This document shows, in pieces, positions 21,236 through 30,100 of a stretch of 64,000 nt of DNA. The notes under the pieces were generated by a model that had not been told where the DNA came from, searched no databases, and was given only the letters and a program-made list of their open reading frames with translations. The stretch covers positions 310,001-374,000 of the forward strand of contig NZ_VRYZ01000005.1 in NCBI RefSeq assembly GCF_008064635.1, read 5' to 3'. The position numbers and the translations under genes were made by a program. The DNA is from Parahaliea aestuarii. Lineage in GTDB: Bacteria; Pseudomonadota; Gammaproteobacteria; Pseudomonadales; Halieaceae. The stretch's first letter is position 1, and every line of letters starts with the position of its first letter.

Positions 21236-23941
21236 TTGGCGCGCGATACCGCCGGCTCACGCTACGACCTCGAGCCGCTGCTGCCCTATATCGGGCAGGG
21301 CTATGTACTACTCACACCCAACCTGCGCCTGGCGCGGCGTATCAAGGCCGAGTGGGATGCCCGCCAGCTCGCCGCCGGCCATCGCGCCTGGCAACCGCTG
21401 CCGGTGCATCCGCTGGAGGGCTGGCTGCAGCAGGCCTGGCACCAGCGCGCCTGCCAGGAGGCAGCGCTGCGCCGGCATCTGCTCGACACGCCGCTGGCAC
21501 TGAGGGTATGGCGGCAGGCTATCGAGGAGGACGAGCGCCAGGGTGATTACAGTCTGCTGCAGGTGGAGGCAACCGCCAGCCAGGCGCAGCAGGCCCGCAA
21601 TCAACTCCTGCGCTGGCAGGTGAACCCAGCCGATCCGGGCATCGCCGCCCGCTTTCGCCTGGATACGGATTGCTCCACATTCCTGCGCTGGCACGAAGCC
21701 TTCGAAATCCAGTTGCAGGAGCGCAACCTGGCGACGGGCCTGGATGTCATTGCTTTACTGCAGGCGGCAGAGCGGCCCGCCAGCCGGGCATCGACGCGCG
21801 CGCTGTTGATCGCCTTCGACGAGGTGCCGCCCCTGCTGCGCGCGGCGCTCGACCAGTGCTGCGCGGATGTGCAGGAATTGCCACAACCCGCTGCAGCGGC
21901 TGCGTGCCAGGCCCGCGCCTATGCCGACCGCAACAGTGAGCTGCGCGCCGTGGCGCGCTGGGCCCGTGAGACCTGCGCTGCGCGCCCGCAAGCCAGTATC
22001 GGTATTGTGCTGGATGATATGCGCGGCGACCGCCAGCGGCTGGAGTACCTGTTACGGCGCGAATTCAATTGCCTCGATGCGGACTACGCCGCCCTGCCGG
22101 TCAATTTCTCGACCGGCTGGCAGCTGGCCGAAGTACCCGTGATGCGCGATGCCCTGACAGCACTGTCTGCGGTGAATGCCGCAGTGTATGTACAGGATGT
22201 ACTGGCACTGCTGCGCTCGCGTTTTCTGCAGCTACCGGATCGCCACAGTACAGCCGGCCTGGCATTTGTTGCAAAACTGCACGATCACGGTCGCGAGCAG
22301 GTTGACGCGGGTGCTCTGCGTACCCTGGCGAAGGACTTGCGCCTCGGCGAGGTGCTGCTGAGCTGTGCCGGTATGCGGCAGCTGCGCGAGCGGTCGCTCC
22401 CCTCAGTCTGGGCCGGGCACTTTCACCAGCTGCTGACCCTGTGGGGCTGGCCGGGGGAGGGCGGGCTGGACTCCCTGGAATTCCAGCAGGTGGAAGAGGG
22501 CTACCGACAGCTTGAAAGCCTCGCCACTTTCGATGCGGTCTGCGGCCCGATGGTTTACAGCGAAGCGCTGGCACTGCTGCGTCAGTGCTGCCAGGACGCC
22601 AGCTTCCAGCCGCGCACGGCCGACAGCCGGGTGCAGGTGCTGGGTCCGCTGGAGGCGGCCGGCCTGCAGTTTGATGCTCTCTGGCTGTGCGGCATGCAGG
22701 CCAGCCAGTGGCCAGCTCCGGCGCGCCCCAATCCCTTTCTGCCGCTGTCCTTACAGCGCGAGTGCGCCATGCCGCACGCCAGTGCAGAGCGCGAGTGGCA
22801 CTACGCCAATGGCCTGCTGCAGCAATACCGCGCCCACTGCGACACCCTCATCGCCAGCTACAGCCAAAGTGTCGACGGCGCGCCAGAGCTGCCCAGCGCA
22901 CTGCTGAAAGATTTCAGCTGGCAAGCGACGAGTGACGACGAGGGGCCTCCGGCATCCTGGCTGCAACAGTGGCGGGAGCGTGACGTCGAGACCTTGCCAG
23001 ACGCTGTTGCGCCGTTGCCGGACGCGGAGGAGCTGGCCCGCATTGGCGGCGGCAGCGGTCTGATTGAAGACCAGTCGCACTGTCCCTTCCGCGCCTTTGC
23101 CCGCCGCCGCTTGCGCTTGCAGGCGCTGTCAGAGCCCAGCCTGGCATTGACAGCGGCCGAGCGCGGGACGCTGGTGCACCAGGCTCTGTATGTGATCTGG
23201 GGAGAGCTGGGTGAGTCGGCGGCACTGCAGGCGTTGGCGGCGGATGCGCAGGCCGACCTGCTGGTACGGGCAACCTCTGCCGCCATCGACGCCCTGCCAG
23301 CCATGCGGCGCCTGGCCGTGGGGCATGCCTGTATCGCGCAGGAACAGCGCTATCTGCTCGCACTGCTGGAGGAGTGGCTGGAGACGGAGCGCCAGCGGGA
23401 GCCCTTCGTCGTGGTCGCGCGTGAGCAGCGCCAGGCAATCGCACTGGGTGCTTTGCAGTTGCAGCTACAGGTCGATCGTATCGACCGCAGTGCAATTGCC
23501 GCTCACGGTGACAGCGCCAGCCCCGTCACCATCATCGACTACAAAACCGGTAGCTGCGAGGCGACGCAGTGGCTCGGGCAGCGGCCGAGCCTGCCCCAGT
23601 TGCCCCTCTACAGTGTCGCCAGCCAGGCGCCGGTGGAGGCCCTGGCCTTCGCCCATGTCAAGGCGCGGCACACGACCTACAAGGGGCTCGGTGCACGCCA
23701 GGTCGCCCCGGGTATCAAAGACGACATAGCGCGCGCAACCAGCCGCAAAGAGCCACTGGATAGCTGGCCGGAATTGCTGGAGCGCTGGCATGAAACCGTG
23801 CAGCGCCTGGCGCAGGAGTTCCTGGCGGGGGAGGCCGCGGTCGACCCGCTCAACAGCGGCAGTTGCACCTACTGTGGTCTGCAGAGTCTGTGTCGAATCG
23901 GTGTAACAGGCGAGGGTGCTGCGCCGGAGGAAGAGGCATGA
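21236..23941 (+). CDS. AddB-like PD-(D/E)XK nuclease, DNA repair
   Basis: Probable subunit of a two-component nuclease-helicase for double-strand break processing, with the AddA-like gene that follows. The TTG at 21236 has a strong AAGGAGG 7 nt upstream and gives 901 aa; an open frame back to 21113 lacks family similarity. The C-terminal RecB-type nuclease shows DYKTG (Asp768, Lys770) and four cysteines fitting an AddB iron-sulfur clasp: Cys616 (CPFRAFA), then Cys877, Cys880 and Cys886 (CTYCGLQSLC). The N-terminal helicase-like part (YVLLTPNLRLARRI) has no P-loop. It overlaps the next gene by 4 nt (ATGA). Confidence 0.85.
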   Translation: MARDTAGSRYDLEPLLPYIGQGYVLLTPNLRLARRIKAEWDARQLAAGHRAWQPLPVHPLEGWLQQAWHQRACQEAALRRHLLDTPLALRVWRQAIEEDERQGDYSLLQVEATASQAQQARNQLLRWQVNPADPGIAARFRLDTDCSTFLRWHEAFEIQLQERNLATGLDVIALLQAAERPASRASTRALLIAFDEVPPLLRAALDQCCADVQELPQPAAAAACQARAYADRNSELRAVARWARETCAARPQASIGIVLDDMRGDRQRLEYLLRREFNCLDADYAALPVNFSTGWQLAEVPVMRDALTALSAVNAAVYVQDVLALLRSRFLQLPDRHSTAGLAFVAKLHDHGREQVDAGALRTLAKDLRLGEVLLSCAGMRQLRERSLPSVWAGHFHQLLTLWGWPGEGGLDSLEFQQVEEGYRQLESLATFDAVCGPMVYSEALALLRQCCQDASFQPRTADSRVQVLGPLEAAGLQFDALWLCGMQASQWPAPARPNPFLPLSLQRECAMPHASAEREWHYANGLLQQYRAHCDTLIASYSQSVDGAPELPSALLKDFSWQATSDDEGPPASWLQQWRERDVETLPDAVAPLPDAEELARIGGGSGLIEDQSHCPFRAFARRRLRLQALSEPSLALTAAERGTLVHQALYVIWGELGESAALQALAADAQADLLVRATSAAIDALPAMRRLAVGHACIAQEQRYLLALLEEWLETERQREPFVVVAREQRQAIALGALQLQLQVDRIDRSAIAAHGDSASPVTIIDYKTGSCEATQWLGQRPSLPQLPLYSVASQAPVEALAFAHVKARHTTYKGLGARQVAPGIKDDIARATSRKEPLDSWPELLERWHETVQRLAQEFLAGEAAVDPLNSGSCTYCGLQSLCRIGVTGEGAAPEEEA

Positions 23942-26900
23942 GTATTGTCGATGCCGCAGAGCGCGAAGCGGCGCTCGATCCGCTGCACAGTTTCTGCGTC
24001 AGCGCGCCGGCCGGTTCGGGCAAGACGGAACTGCTGATCCAGCGTTTCCTGGCCCTGCTGGCACGGGTGGAGCGGCCGGAGCAGGTGCTGGCTATCACCT
24101 TTACCCGGAAGGCGGCAGCCGAGATGCGCGAGCGGGTGATGCAGGCCCTGCACGAGGCACGAGCGGGTGAGCCCTGCAGCAGCCCCCACCAGCAGCGTAC
24201 CCGCGATCTTGCCCTGGCGGCGCTGGCGGTGGACGAACGGCAAGGCTGGCAACTGATGGCCAACGCCGCGCGGCTCAGTATCCGCACGATTGATGGTTTC
24301 TGCGGCGCGCTGACCCGGCAAATGCCGGTGCTCAGCCACTTTGGCGCACAGGTTCGCGCGGTGGATGATGCCGACCCGTTGTATGCCGAAGCCGTGGCCG
24401 AATTGTTCGCCTTGCTGGAAACGCAGTATCCGGTGGTAGAGGATCTGCAGCAATTGATGCTGCATTTTGACAATCACTGGGATCGGCTGGCGGAACTGCT
24501 GAAGAGCCTGTTGGCCCGCCGCGAGCAGTGGCTCACCTATCTCGGGGTGGGGCGAGAGCCGCTCGCGGCCCAGGCCGCACTGGAACAACTGGTGGCGGCC
24601 ATGGTGGTCGACGCGCTCGGTGATTTGCAGCGGCAGATGGGTCCTTTCCTCGGGGAGCTCTACGAGTTGCAGTGTTTTGCGGCGCAGCAGAAGGGCGAGC
24701 AGGAACCTCCCGGCGTGCCGACCGCCCGGGTGGAGGATCTGCCTGCCTGGCAGGCTCTGCGCCATTTCCTGCTGACCCGTGACGGCAAGTGGCGCAGCCG
24801 CATCACCAGAACGGAGGGCTTCCCCGCCGACAAGGGCCGGCCGGCGGAGATGAAGGCCCGCCTGCAGTCGGTGCTGGCGGAACTCAGCGCCTGCGAAGGC
24901 CTGAGTGAGGCGCTGCAGGAGGTTACCCTGCTGCCCACCCCGGGGGAGGACAGTGAAAGCTGGCGCCTGGTGGTGCACCTGACCCGGGTATTGCCGGTAC
25001 TGGCCGCCCAGCTCTTGCTGGTGTTCGAGCGTCGCGGCAGTGTCGACCACAGCCAGGTGGCCCAGTCCGCCCTGCAGGCACTGGGGGATGACGACGCCCC
25101 CACCGACCTCGCCCTGCGCCTGGATTACCGCATCGAACACATTCTGGTGGATGAATTCCAGGACACCGCCATCAATCAGTACGAATTACTGCGGCGACTG
25201 ACCCGGGGCTGGGCCGAGCACAATGAGATGTCTCCCGGGCGCCCCCGCACCTTCCTGATCGTCGGCGACGGGATGCAGTCCATTTACGGTTTCCGCGACG
25301 CCAATGTCGGCCTGTTTCTGCAGGCCCGGGACCGGGGCTTCAATGGCGTGGTACCGCGCTACCTGGAGCTGCGCAGCAACTTCCGTTCCGAGGCCGGTGT
25401 GGTGAACTGGGTCAACACCACCTTCGCCAGGGCCTTTCCGGCGCAGGACAACATCGGGCGCGGCGAGGTGGCCTTCAGTACTGCCCAGTCGGTCAAACCG
25501 GGCGGCGACGGCGAAGCGGTGCGGGTACAGGTGTTCCACGGCGACAACGCCGCCAGCGCGGAGGTGTCCGCACTTTGCGACGGCGTGGCGGCGGCACTGG
25601 CGGAAGATGCCGAGGGCACCGTCGCCATTCTCGGGCGCAGCCGCCCCCAGTTACAGGACTTTGTGCAGGGCCTGCAAAGGCGCGGCATTGCTTTTGCGGC
25701 CCAGGATATGGATCGCCTGTCGCAGTCCAGTGTGATCATGGACCTGATGAGTCTGGTGCGAGTGCTGGCCAATAGCGCCGACCGGGTGGCCTGGGCCGCG
25801 CTGCTGCGCGGGCCGTACTGCGGACTGACCCTTTCTGACCTGCACCGCTTGCTGGTGCTGGCGCCATCAGACCCAATGGCTGTGGCCACCGAACTCGAAC
25901 TAGGTGCGGTATTGAGCAACTGCGGGCAGCGCGCGGTGGCGCACCTGGCGGCGGCCATGGCCTGGGCGGAACAGCAGCGCGACCGGCTGTCGCAGCGGGC
26001 CTGGCTGGAACTGTTGTGGTTGCGCCTGGGCGGTCCCGCCACCGCCGCCAGTACCCAGCTTCTCAACGACGCCGAGCGCTTTTTCCAGTTGCTCGAGCAG
26101 GGGGAACTGGAGGGCAGGGTCCTCGATGTGCCGTGGTTGCAGAACCAGTTGGAGCGTCTCTACGCCGATGCCGGCGGCGCCGGGGCCCGGGTGCAAATCA
26201 TGACCCTGCACAAGGCCAAGGGGCTGGAATTTGACCATGTCTTCATCCCCGCCCTCGGCAAAGGCAGCCGCAGTGACGAGCGTGCGCTGTTCCTGTGGGA
26301 TGAAATCACCACCCGCGCCGGGGACAGTGGATTTCTGCTGGCTGCCGATGATCACAGCGAGAAGGAGAGCGCCGGTCTCTACAACTTCCTGGCCAGCCAG
26401 CGCAAACGCAAGCGTCTGCTGGAAAACACCCGCCTGCTCTATGTGGGCGCAACCCGCGCCATTCGCCGCCTTACACTGAGCGCCTGCCTTAGCGAGGACC
26501 GCAAGAAGGGCGGTGTGACCGATCCGGGAGCCCAGAGCCTGCTGGCCACTATCTGGCCCGCGGTGGCCGACATCGCTAGCGTCGTCGAAGCGCAGGCTGG
26601 TGACGCTGTCACAGCGGATGAGGCAAGGGGAGCGGGGGGGCTGCTGCGCCAGCGCCAGCTGCCGCCTTCAGCGCCTGCGATCGTCGACCTCAACCAGGGC
26701 ACAGGGAACCTGCCGGAAGCGGCGCACAACCGCCTGGAACGCCATGTCGGCACCGTCATCCACCAGAACCTGGAGCGGCTGGCGACACTGCCTGTGCTGC
26801 CGCAACATCCCGGCGCCGATGAAGAGAGCTTCAGCGTCTGGGCTCTGGCCAGTCTCGGATTGAGCGGCGATGCGCTGGCGCAGGGCCTGGAGCGGGTCAT

Positions 26901-27264
26901 CGCGGCTCTTCACACTACGCTGGCCGACGAGGTGGCCGGGCGCTGGCTACTGCGCAGCGATCACCCGGCCAGCCACTGCGAGTTGCCGCTGACGCGGGTG
27001 CGTGAGGACGGTGTTATCAACGACATTGTGATCGACCGCTGCTTTGTGGACGCCGGCACCGGCGAGCGCTGGATTGTCGACTACAAATCCAGCCGCCCCC
27101 CTGAAGGCATGCCGCTGGAGCACTTTCTGCAGGAAGAGGTCGTGCGCTACGGCGAGCAGCTGGCCGGGTACCGCGACGCGATGGCCAGCCTGGGGACGGA
27201 GCCGCTGCGCTGCGCGCTGTATTTTACGGCGCTGGCGCAGCTGGTTCCGGTAGACGTGAGCTAG
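23938..27264 (+). CDS. AddA-like UvrD-family helicase with C-terminal nuclease
   Basis: A 1108-aa superfamily 1 DNA helicase/exonuclease. It has Walker A APAGSGKT (Lys29), motif Ia ITFTRKAAAEMRERV near 60, Walker B ILVDEFQDT near 400, motif IV-type YRSNFR-like LELRSNFRSEAGV, motif V TLHKAKGLEFDHV and motif VI LLYVGATRA. The C-terminus has a RecB-like nuclease, IVDYKSSRP (Asp1048, Lys1050). The ATG at 23938 is inside the preceding gene's end, so the two are translationally coupled and likely form one complex, an AddAB analogue of RecBCD. The stop shares the palindrome CTAG with the convergent LLM gene. Confidence 0.88.
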   Translation: MSIVDAAEREAALDPLHSFCVSAPAGSGKTELLIQRFLALLARVERPEQVLAITFTRKAAAEMRERVMQALHEARAGEPCSSPHQQRTRDLALAALAVDERQGWQLMANAARLSIRTIDGFCGALTRQMPVLSHFGAQVRAVDDADPLYAEAVAELFALLETQYPVVEDLQQLMLHFDNHWDRLAELLKSLLARREQWLTYLGVGREPLAAQAALEQLVAAMVVDALGDLQRQMGPFLGELYELQCFAAQQKGEQEPPGVPTARVEDLPAWQALRHFLLTRDGKWRSRITRTEGFPADKGRPAEMKARLQSVLAELSACEGLSEALQEVTLLPTPGEDSESWRLVVHLTRVLPVLAAQLLLVFERRGSVDHSQVAQSALQALGDDDAPTDLALRLDYRIEHILVDEFQDTAINQYELLRRLTRGWAEHNEMSPGRPRTFLIVGDGMQSIYGFRDANVGLFLQARDRGFNGVVPRYLELRSNFRSEAGVVNWVNTTFARAFPAQDNIGRGEVAFSTAQSVKPGGDGEAVRVQVFHGDNAASAEVSALCDGVAAALAEDAEGTVAILGRSRPQLQDFVQGLQRRGIAFAAQDMDRLSQSSVIMDLMSLVRVLANSADRVAWAALLRGPYCGLTLSDLHRLLVLAPSDPMAVATELELGAVLSNCGQRAVAHLAAAMAWAEQQRDRLSQRAWLELLWLRLGGPATAASTQLLNDAERFFQLLEQGELEGRVLDVPWLQNQLERLYADAGGAGARVQIMTLHKAKGLEFDHVFIPALGKGSRSDERALFLWDEITTRAGDSGFLLAADDHSEKESAGLYNFLASQRKRKRLLENTRLLYVGATRAIRRLTLSACLSEDRKKGGVTDPGAQSLLATIWPAVADIASVVEAQAGDAVTADEARGAGGLLRQRQLPPSAPAIVDLNQGTGNLPEAAHNRLERHVGTVIHQNLERLATLPVLPQHPGADEESFSVWALASLGLSGDALAQGLERVIAALHTTLADEVAGRWLLRSDHPASHCELPLTRVREDGVINDIVIDRCFVDAGTGERWIVDYKSSRPPEGMPLEHFLQEEVVRYGEQLAGYRDAMASLGTEPLRCALYFTALAQLVPVDVS

Positions 27265-28139
27265 CTGCCGCCGTCGAAGTGTGCGATCACATCGTCGGCA
27301 AAGCGGCGAATACCATCCTGTTTCAGCTGCACATCCTCGGTTTCGCCGTGGTAGAAAGCCCAGGGCATGGTCAGAATGTGGGTCACGCCGGCGTCTTCCA
27401 GGCGGCGGTAGCCGTCGATATCCCAGGCGTCCGAGGGCGTGGCCATCACCTCGAAGGGCTCGTGGTCGCGGCCGTATTCCCGGCGCCAGCTGTCAATCTG
27501 CTCGATACTCTCGATAATGTCCGCCGAAGTCTGCAGGTCGGTGACCCAGCCGTCGGCCAGGCGGGCGGCGCGGCGCATGGCCGGTTTGGAAATACCCCCA
27601 ATCCACAGCGGAATGCGCTCGCTCGGGGCCGGGTTCATCTCCAGCCGGTCAAAGTCGTAGTATTCACCGTGGTACTCCACCATCTCGCCGGTCCATAGCA
27701 GGCGCATGATTTCCAGCATCTCATCGGTGCGCTTGCCGCGGCTGCGAAAATCCTGCTGCAACAGGCCGAACTCGTCCTCCGACCAGCCCACGCCAAAGGC
27801 CGGCGTCACCCGGTTGTTGCTGATAATGGCGGCGGTGCTGATGGCCTTGGCCACGAGGAAGGGGTTGCGCATGGGCAGCACGAAAATATTGTTGGTAAAA
27901 CGCAGCCGCTCGGTGATCGCCGCCAGCGCGCCAATGGTCACCCAGGGATCGGGCCAGTCGGTAAAGGGCTGCCAGCGGCGGGAGCCGTCTTCCGTGTAGG
28001 GATAGGGATTGCTGATGCGCTCCGGATTGACCACGTGGTCGGAAAAAGACATGGCGTGCCAGCCGCAGCTGTCTGCCACCGGGGCCAACTGGGTGAGGTG
28101 GGCGACGGTACTGAAAGAGGTGGAAAGGACGAACTTCAC
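27261..28139 (-). CDS. LLM-class (luciferase-like) flavin/F420 oxidoreductase
   Basis: A 292-aa TIM-barrel oxidoreductase of the bacterial luciferase superfamily, closest by eye to the F420-type TIGR03619-like group. Family features are SFSDHVVNPE near residue 35, LRFTNNIFVLPMRNPF near 80-95, RVTPAFGVGWSEDEF near 110 and ERIPLWIGGISKPAMRRAA near 170. Substrate and cofactor (F420 or FMN) cannot be decided. It is divergent from the sirtuin gene and overlaps the AddA-like gene by 4 nt at the stop. Confidence 0.8.
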   Translation of the reverse strand: MKFVLSTSFSTVAHLTQLAPVADSCGWHAMSFSDHVVNPERISNPYPYTEDGSRRWQPFTDWPDPWVTIGALAAITERLRFTNNIFVLPMRNPFLVAKAISTAAIISNNRVTPAFGVGWSEDEFGLLQQDFRSRGKRTDEMLEIMRLLWTGEMVEYHGEYYDFDRLEMNPAPSERIPLWIGGISKPAMRRAARLADGWVTDLQTSADIIESIEQIDSWRREYGRDHEPFEVMATPSDAWDIDGYRRLEDAGVTHILTMPWAFYHGETEDVQLKQDGIRRFADDVIAHFDGGS

Positions 28140-28225
28140 GCGGACTGCTCCCTGTTATTATCTGTTCACTGGCTGCCAGAGCCGTTACTGTAAACCCTTC
28201 TACCCGGCCCCGGACCACTCCCGCC

Positions 28226-28954
28226 ATGCTCTACTACCGGCAGCGCGCCATCGATCAAATTGTCATACTCACCGGCGCCGGTATCTCCGCCGCCTCGGGC
28301 CTGTCGACCTTTCGCGATGCCGACGGCCTGTGGGAAAACCACGACCCCATGGACATTGCCACGCCGGAGGCCTTCGCCCGCGACCCGGCCCTGGTGTACC
28401 GCTTCTATAACGCCCGGCGCCGGCAATTGGAAGATGTGCAACCCAACAGCGCCCACCGCGCGCTGGCACGCCTTCAGGCGGCGCTGGGGGATGCGTTGTT
28501 TCTGGTGACGCAAAACGTGGATGACCTTCACGAGCGCGGCGGCAGTGAGCAGGTCTGCCATATGCACGGCGAACTGCGCTCCATGCTGTGCCTGCACTGT
28601 GGCCAGCGACAGCCGGCCCTGCCACAGTTCGACAGGGCTAGCGAATGCCCTTGCTGCGAAGCCCGCGGCGGCCTGCGCCCCGACATTGTGTGGTTCGGCG
28701 AGATACCCCATTTCATGGACACCATCGAGACCCACCTGCGAGCCTGCGACCTGTTTGTGGCGGTGGGCACCTCCGGCGCGGTATACCCGGCGGCGGGCTT
28801 TGTGCAACTGGCGCGCAGCGCCGGCGCGACAACGATCGAGGTCAATCGGGAAGAGAGCGACGTCGCGGGTTACTTCCACCACCACTACACCGGTTGCGCC
28901 ACCGATCAGCTCGGCCTGCTGGTGGATGAGTTGATGGCGGGACGGGTCGGGTGA
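28226..28954 (+). CDS. cobB: NAD-dependent protein deacylase, sirtuin CobB type
   Basis: Removes acetyl or succinyl groups from lysines, consuming NAD. The 242-aa protein has GAGISAASG (17-25), TQNVDDLHERGG (95-106) and the catalytic His114 (MHGEL). The zinc knuckle is Cys122/Cys125 and Cys141/Cys144. Tyr61 and Arg64 in FYNARRRQ are the pair that marks class III sirtuins able to take acidic acyl groups such as succinyl. The gene abuts the stop of the convergent rRNA methyltransferase gene with no spacer. Family and subclass are confident. Confidence 0.93.
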   Translation: MLYYRQRAIDQIVILTGAGISAASGLSTFRDADGLWENHDPMDIATPEAFARDPALVYRFYNARRRQLEDVQPNSAHRALARLQAALGDALFLVTQNVDDLHERGGSEQVCHMHGELRSMLCLHCGQRQPALPQFDRASECPCCEARGGLRPDIVWFGEIPHFMDTIETHLRACDLFVAVGTSGAVYPAAGFVQLARSAGATTIEVNREESDVAGYFHHHYTGCATDQLGLLVDELMAGRVG

Positions 28955-30100
28955 TCAGCGTTTCGGACGGCTGGCCAGCCACACACTGAAGCGGCGGTCA
29001 TCCGCGATGTGCTCGACCTTGTGGAAGGTGCGCTGCAACAGGGGCAGATAGCGCAGGTGTCGATTGGCGACCAGGCACAGCTGGCCGCCGTCCGTGAGAT
29101 GCCGGGCGGCCTGCGACAGCAGGCGGCGGCCGGCATATTCATCCACCGTGTGCTGCAGGTGGAACGGCGGGTTGCACAGAATCAGGTCCGCCGTCGCCGG
29201 TTCGACATCCAGCAAGCCGTCACCGTGGTGAAACTGTAGCGCATCCATGTGATCGGGAAACAGACGCTGCGCATTGGCCCTCGCGGAAGCCACCGCCATC
29301 GCCGACTCATCACAGAACAGTACGCCGCCCGCCAGCCCCTGTGACAGCGCGGCCAGGCCCAGCACGCCGTTGCCGCAGGCGAGGTCGGTCAGGCGGGTCA
29401 CCGGCGGCAGCTTGCCCAGGGTCGCCAGTAGCAGGGCGCTGCCGCCATCCAGACGATCGCCGCTGAAAGTATTCGGCAGGGCGCGCAGTTCCGCCGCGAG
29501 GGGCTGGCAGAGGTAAGCGCGCCACCTGTCGGCCTCCCGGTGACCGTGCGCTTTTGCCTCAGCACTGACCTGCGCTGAGAAAATCCGCGCCTTGCGCTGG
29601 CCGCGGTGGCGTTCGGTGGGGCCAATATACTGCTCGATCAGGTTCGCGGTGTGTGGCGAGAGGTGTTTGTCCATGCCGCCCACCAGCAAACGTGTGCCTG
29701 GATGCTGGCTGGCTGCGATACGGGTCAGCTGGTCGCTAAAGAACTCCAGCTGTTTCGGCACCCGCATGACTAGCAGGGAGGCGGGGGGTGGTGTATCCAG
29801 ACTCCAGGTGACGGTAGGTTGCGGGCGCTCATTGCGGCGACAATTATCCGCCGTCGCGCGGGCACTGAGGGCTGAGTCGGTCCATAGACTCTGGGCGGAC
29901 AGGGGCAAGGCCAGTGCGCCATGGTCGTCGTTGACAACCACGATTGAGGCGCGGGAGGGTTCATCCAGCTCCGCCGCTGCCTCCAGCAACAGGCCGTCGG
30001 CAGCACACCAGGCCTGCAGCGGCTCCCGCGGACGGGCCGGGTAGCGCTGCAGGTCAAAGGTGCCGAAGGGTGTAACGAAGCAAGTGTCAGCAGCGTCCAT
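28955..30100 (-). CDS. rlmG: rRNA (guanine-N2) methyltransferase, RlmG/RsmC type
   Basis: Class I SAM-dependent methyltransferase with a duplicated, degenerate N-terminal half, as in RlmG (23S G1835) and RsmC (16S G1207). The 381-aa product has motif I LACGNGVLGLAAL near residue 240, a target-base motif NPPFH near 310 and VANRHLRYL near 355. Its length is near E. coli RlmG (378 aa) and longer than RsmC (343), so RlmG is favoured. The ATG at 30100 overlaps the MltD stop by one base (TGATG), so the two are co-translated. Confidence 0.85.
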   Translation of the reverse strand: MDAADTCFVTPFGTFDLQRYPARPREPLQAWCAADGLLLEAAAELDEPSRASIVVVNDDHGALALPLSAQSLWTDSALSARATADNCRRNERPQPTVTWSLDTPPPASLLVMRVPKQLEFFSDQLTRIAASQHPGTRLLVGGMDKHLSPHTANLIEQYIGPTERHRGQRKARIFSAQVSAEAKAHGHREADRWRAYLCQPLAAELRALPNTFSGDRLDGGSALLLATLGKLPPVTRLTDLACGNGVLGLAALSQGLAGGVLFCDESAMAVASARANAQRLFPDHMDALQFHHGDGLLDVEPATADLILCNPPFHLQHTVDEYAGRRLLSQAARHLTDGGQLCLVANRHLRYLPLLQRTFHKVEHIADDRRFSVWLASRPKR

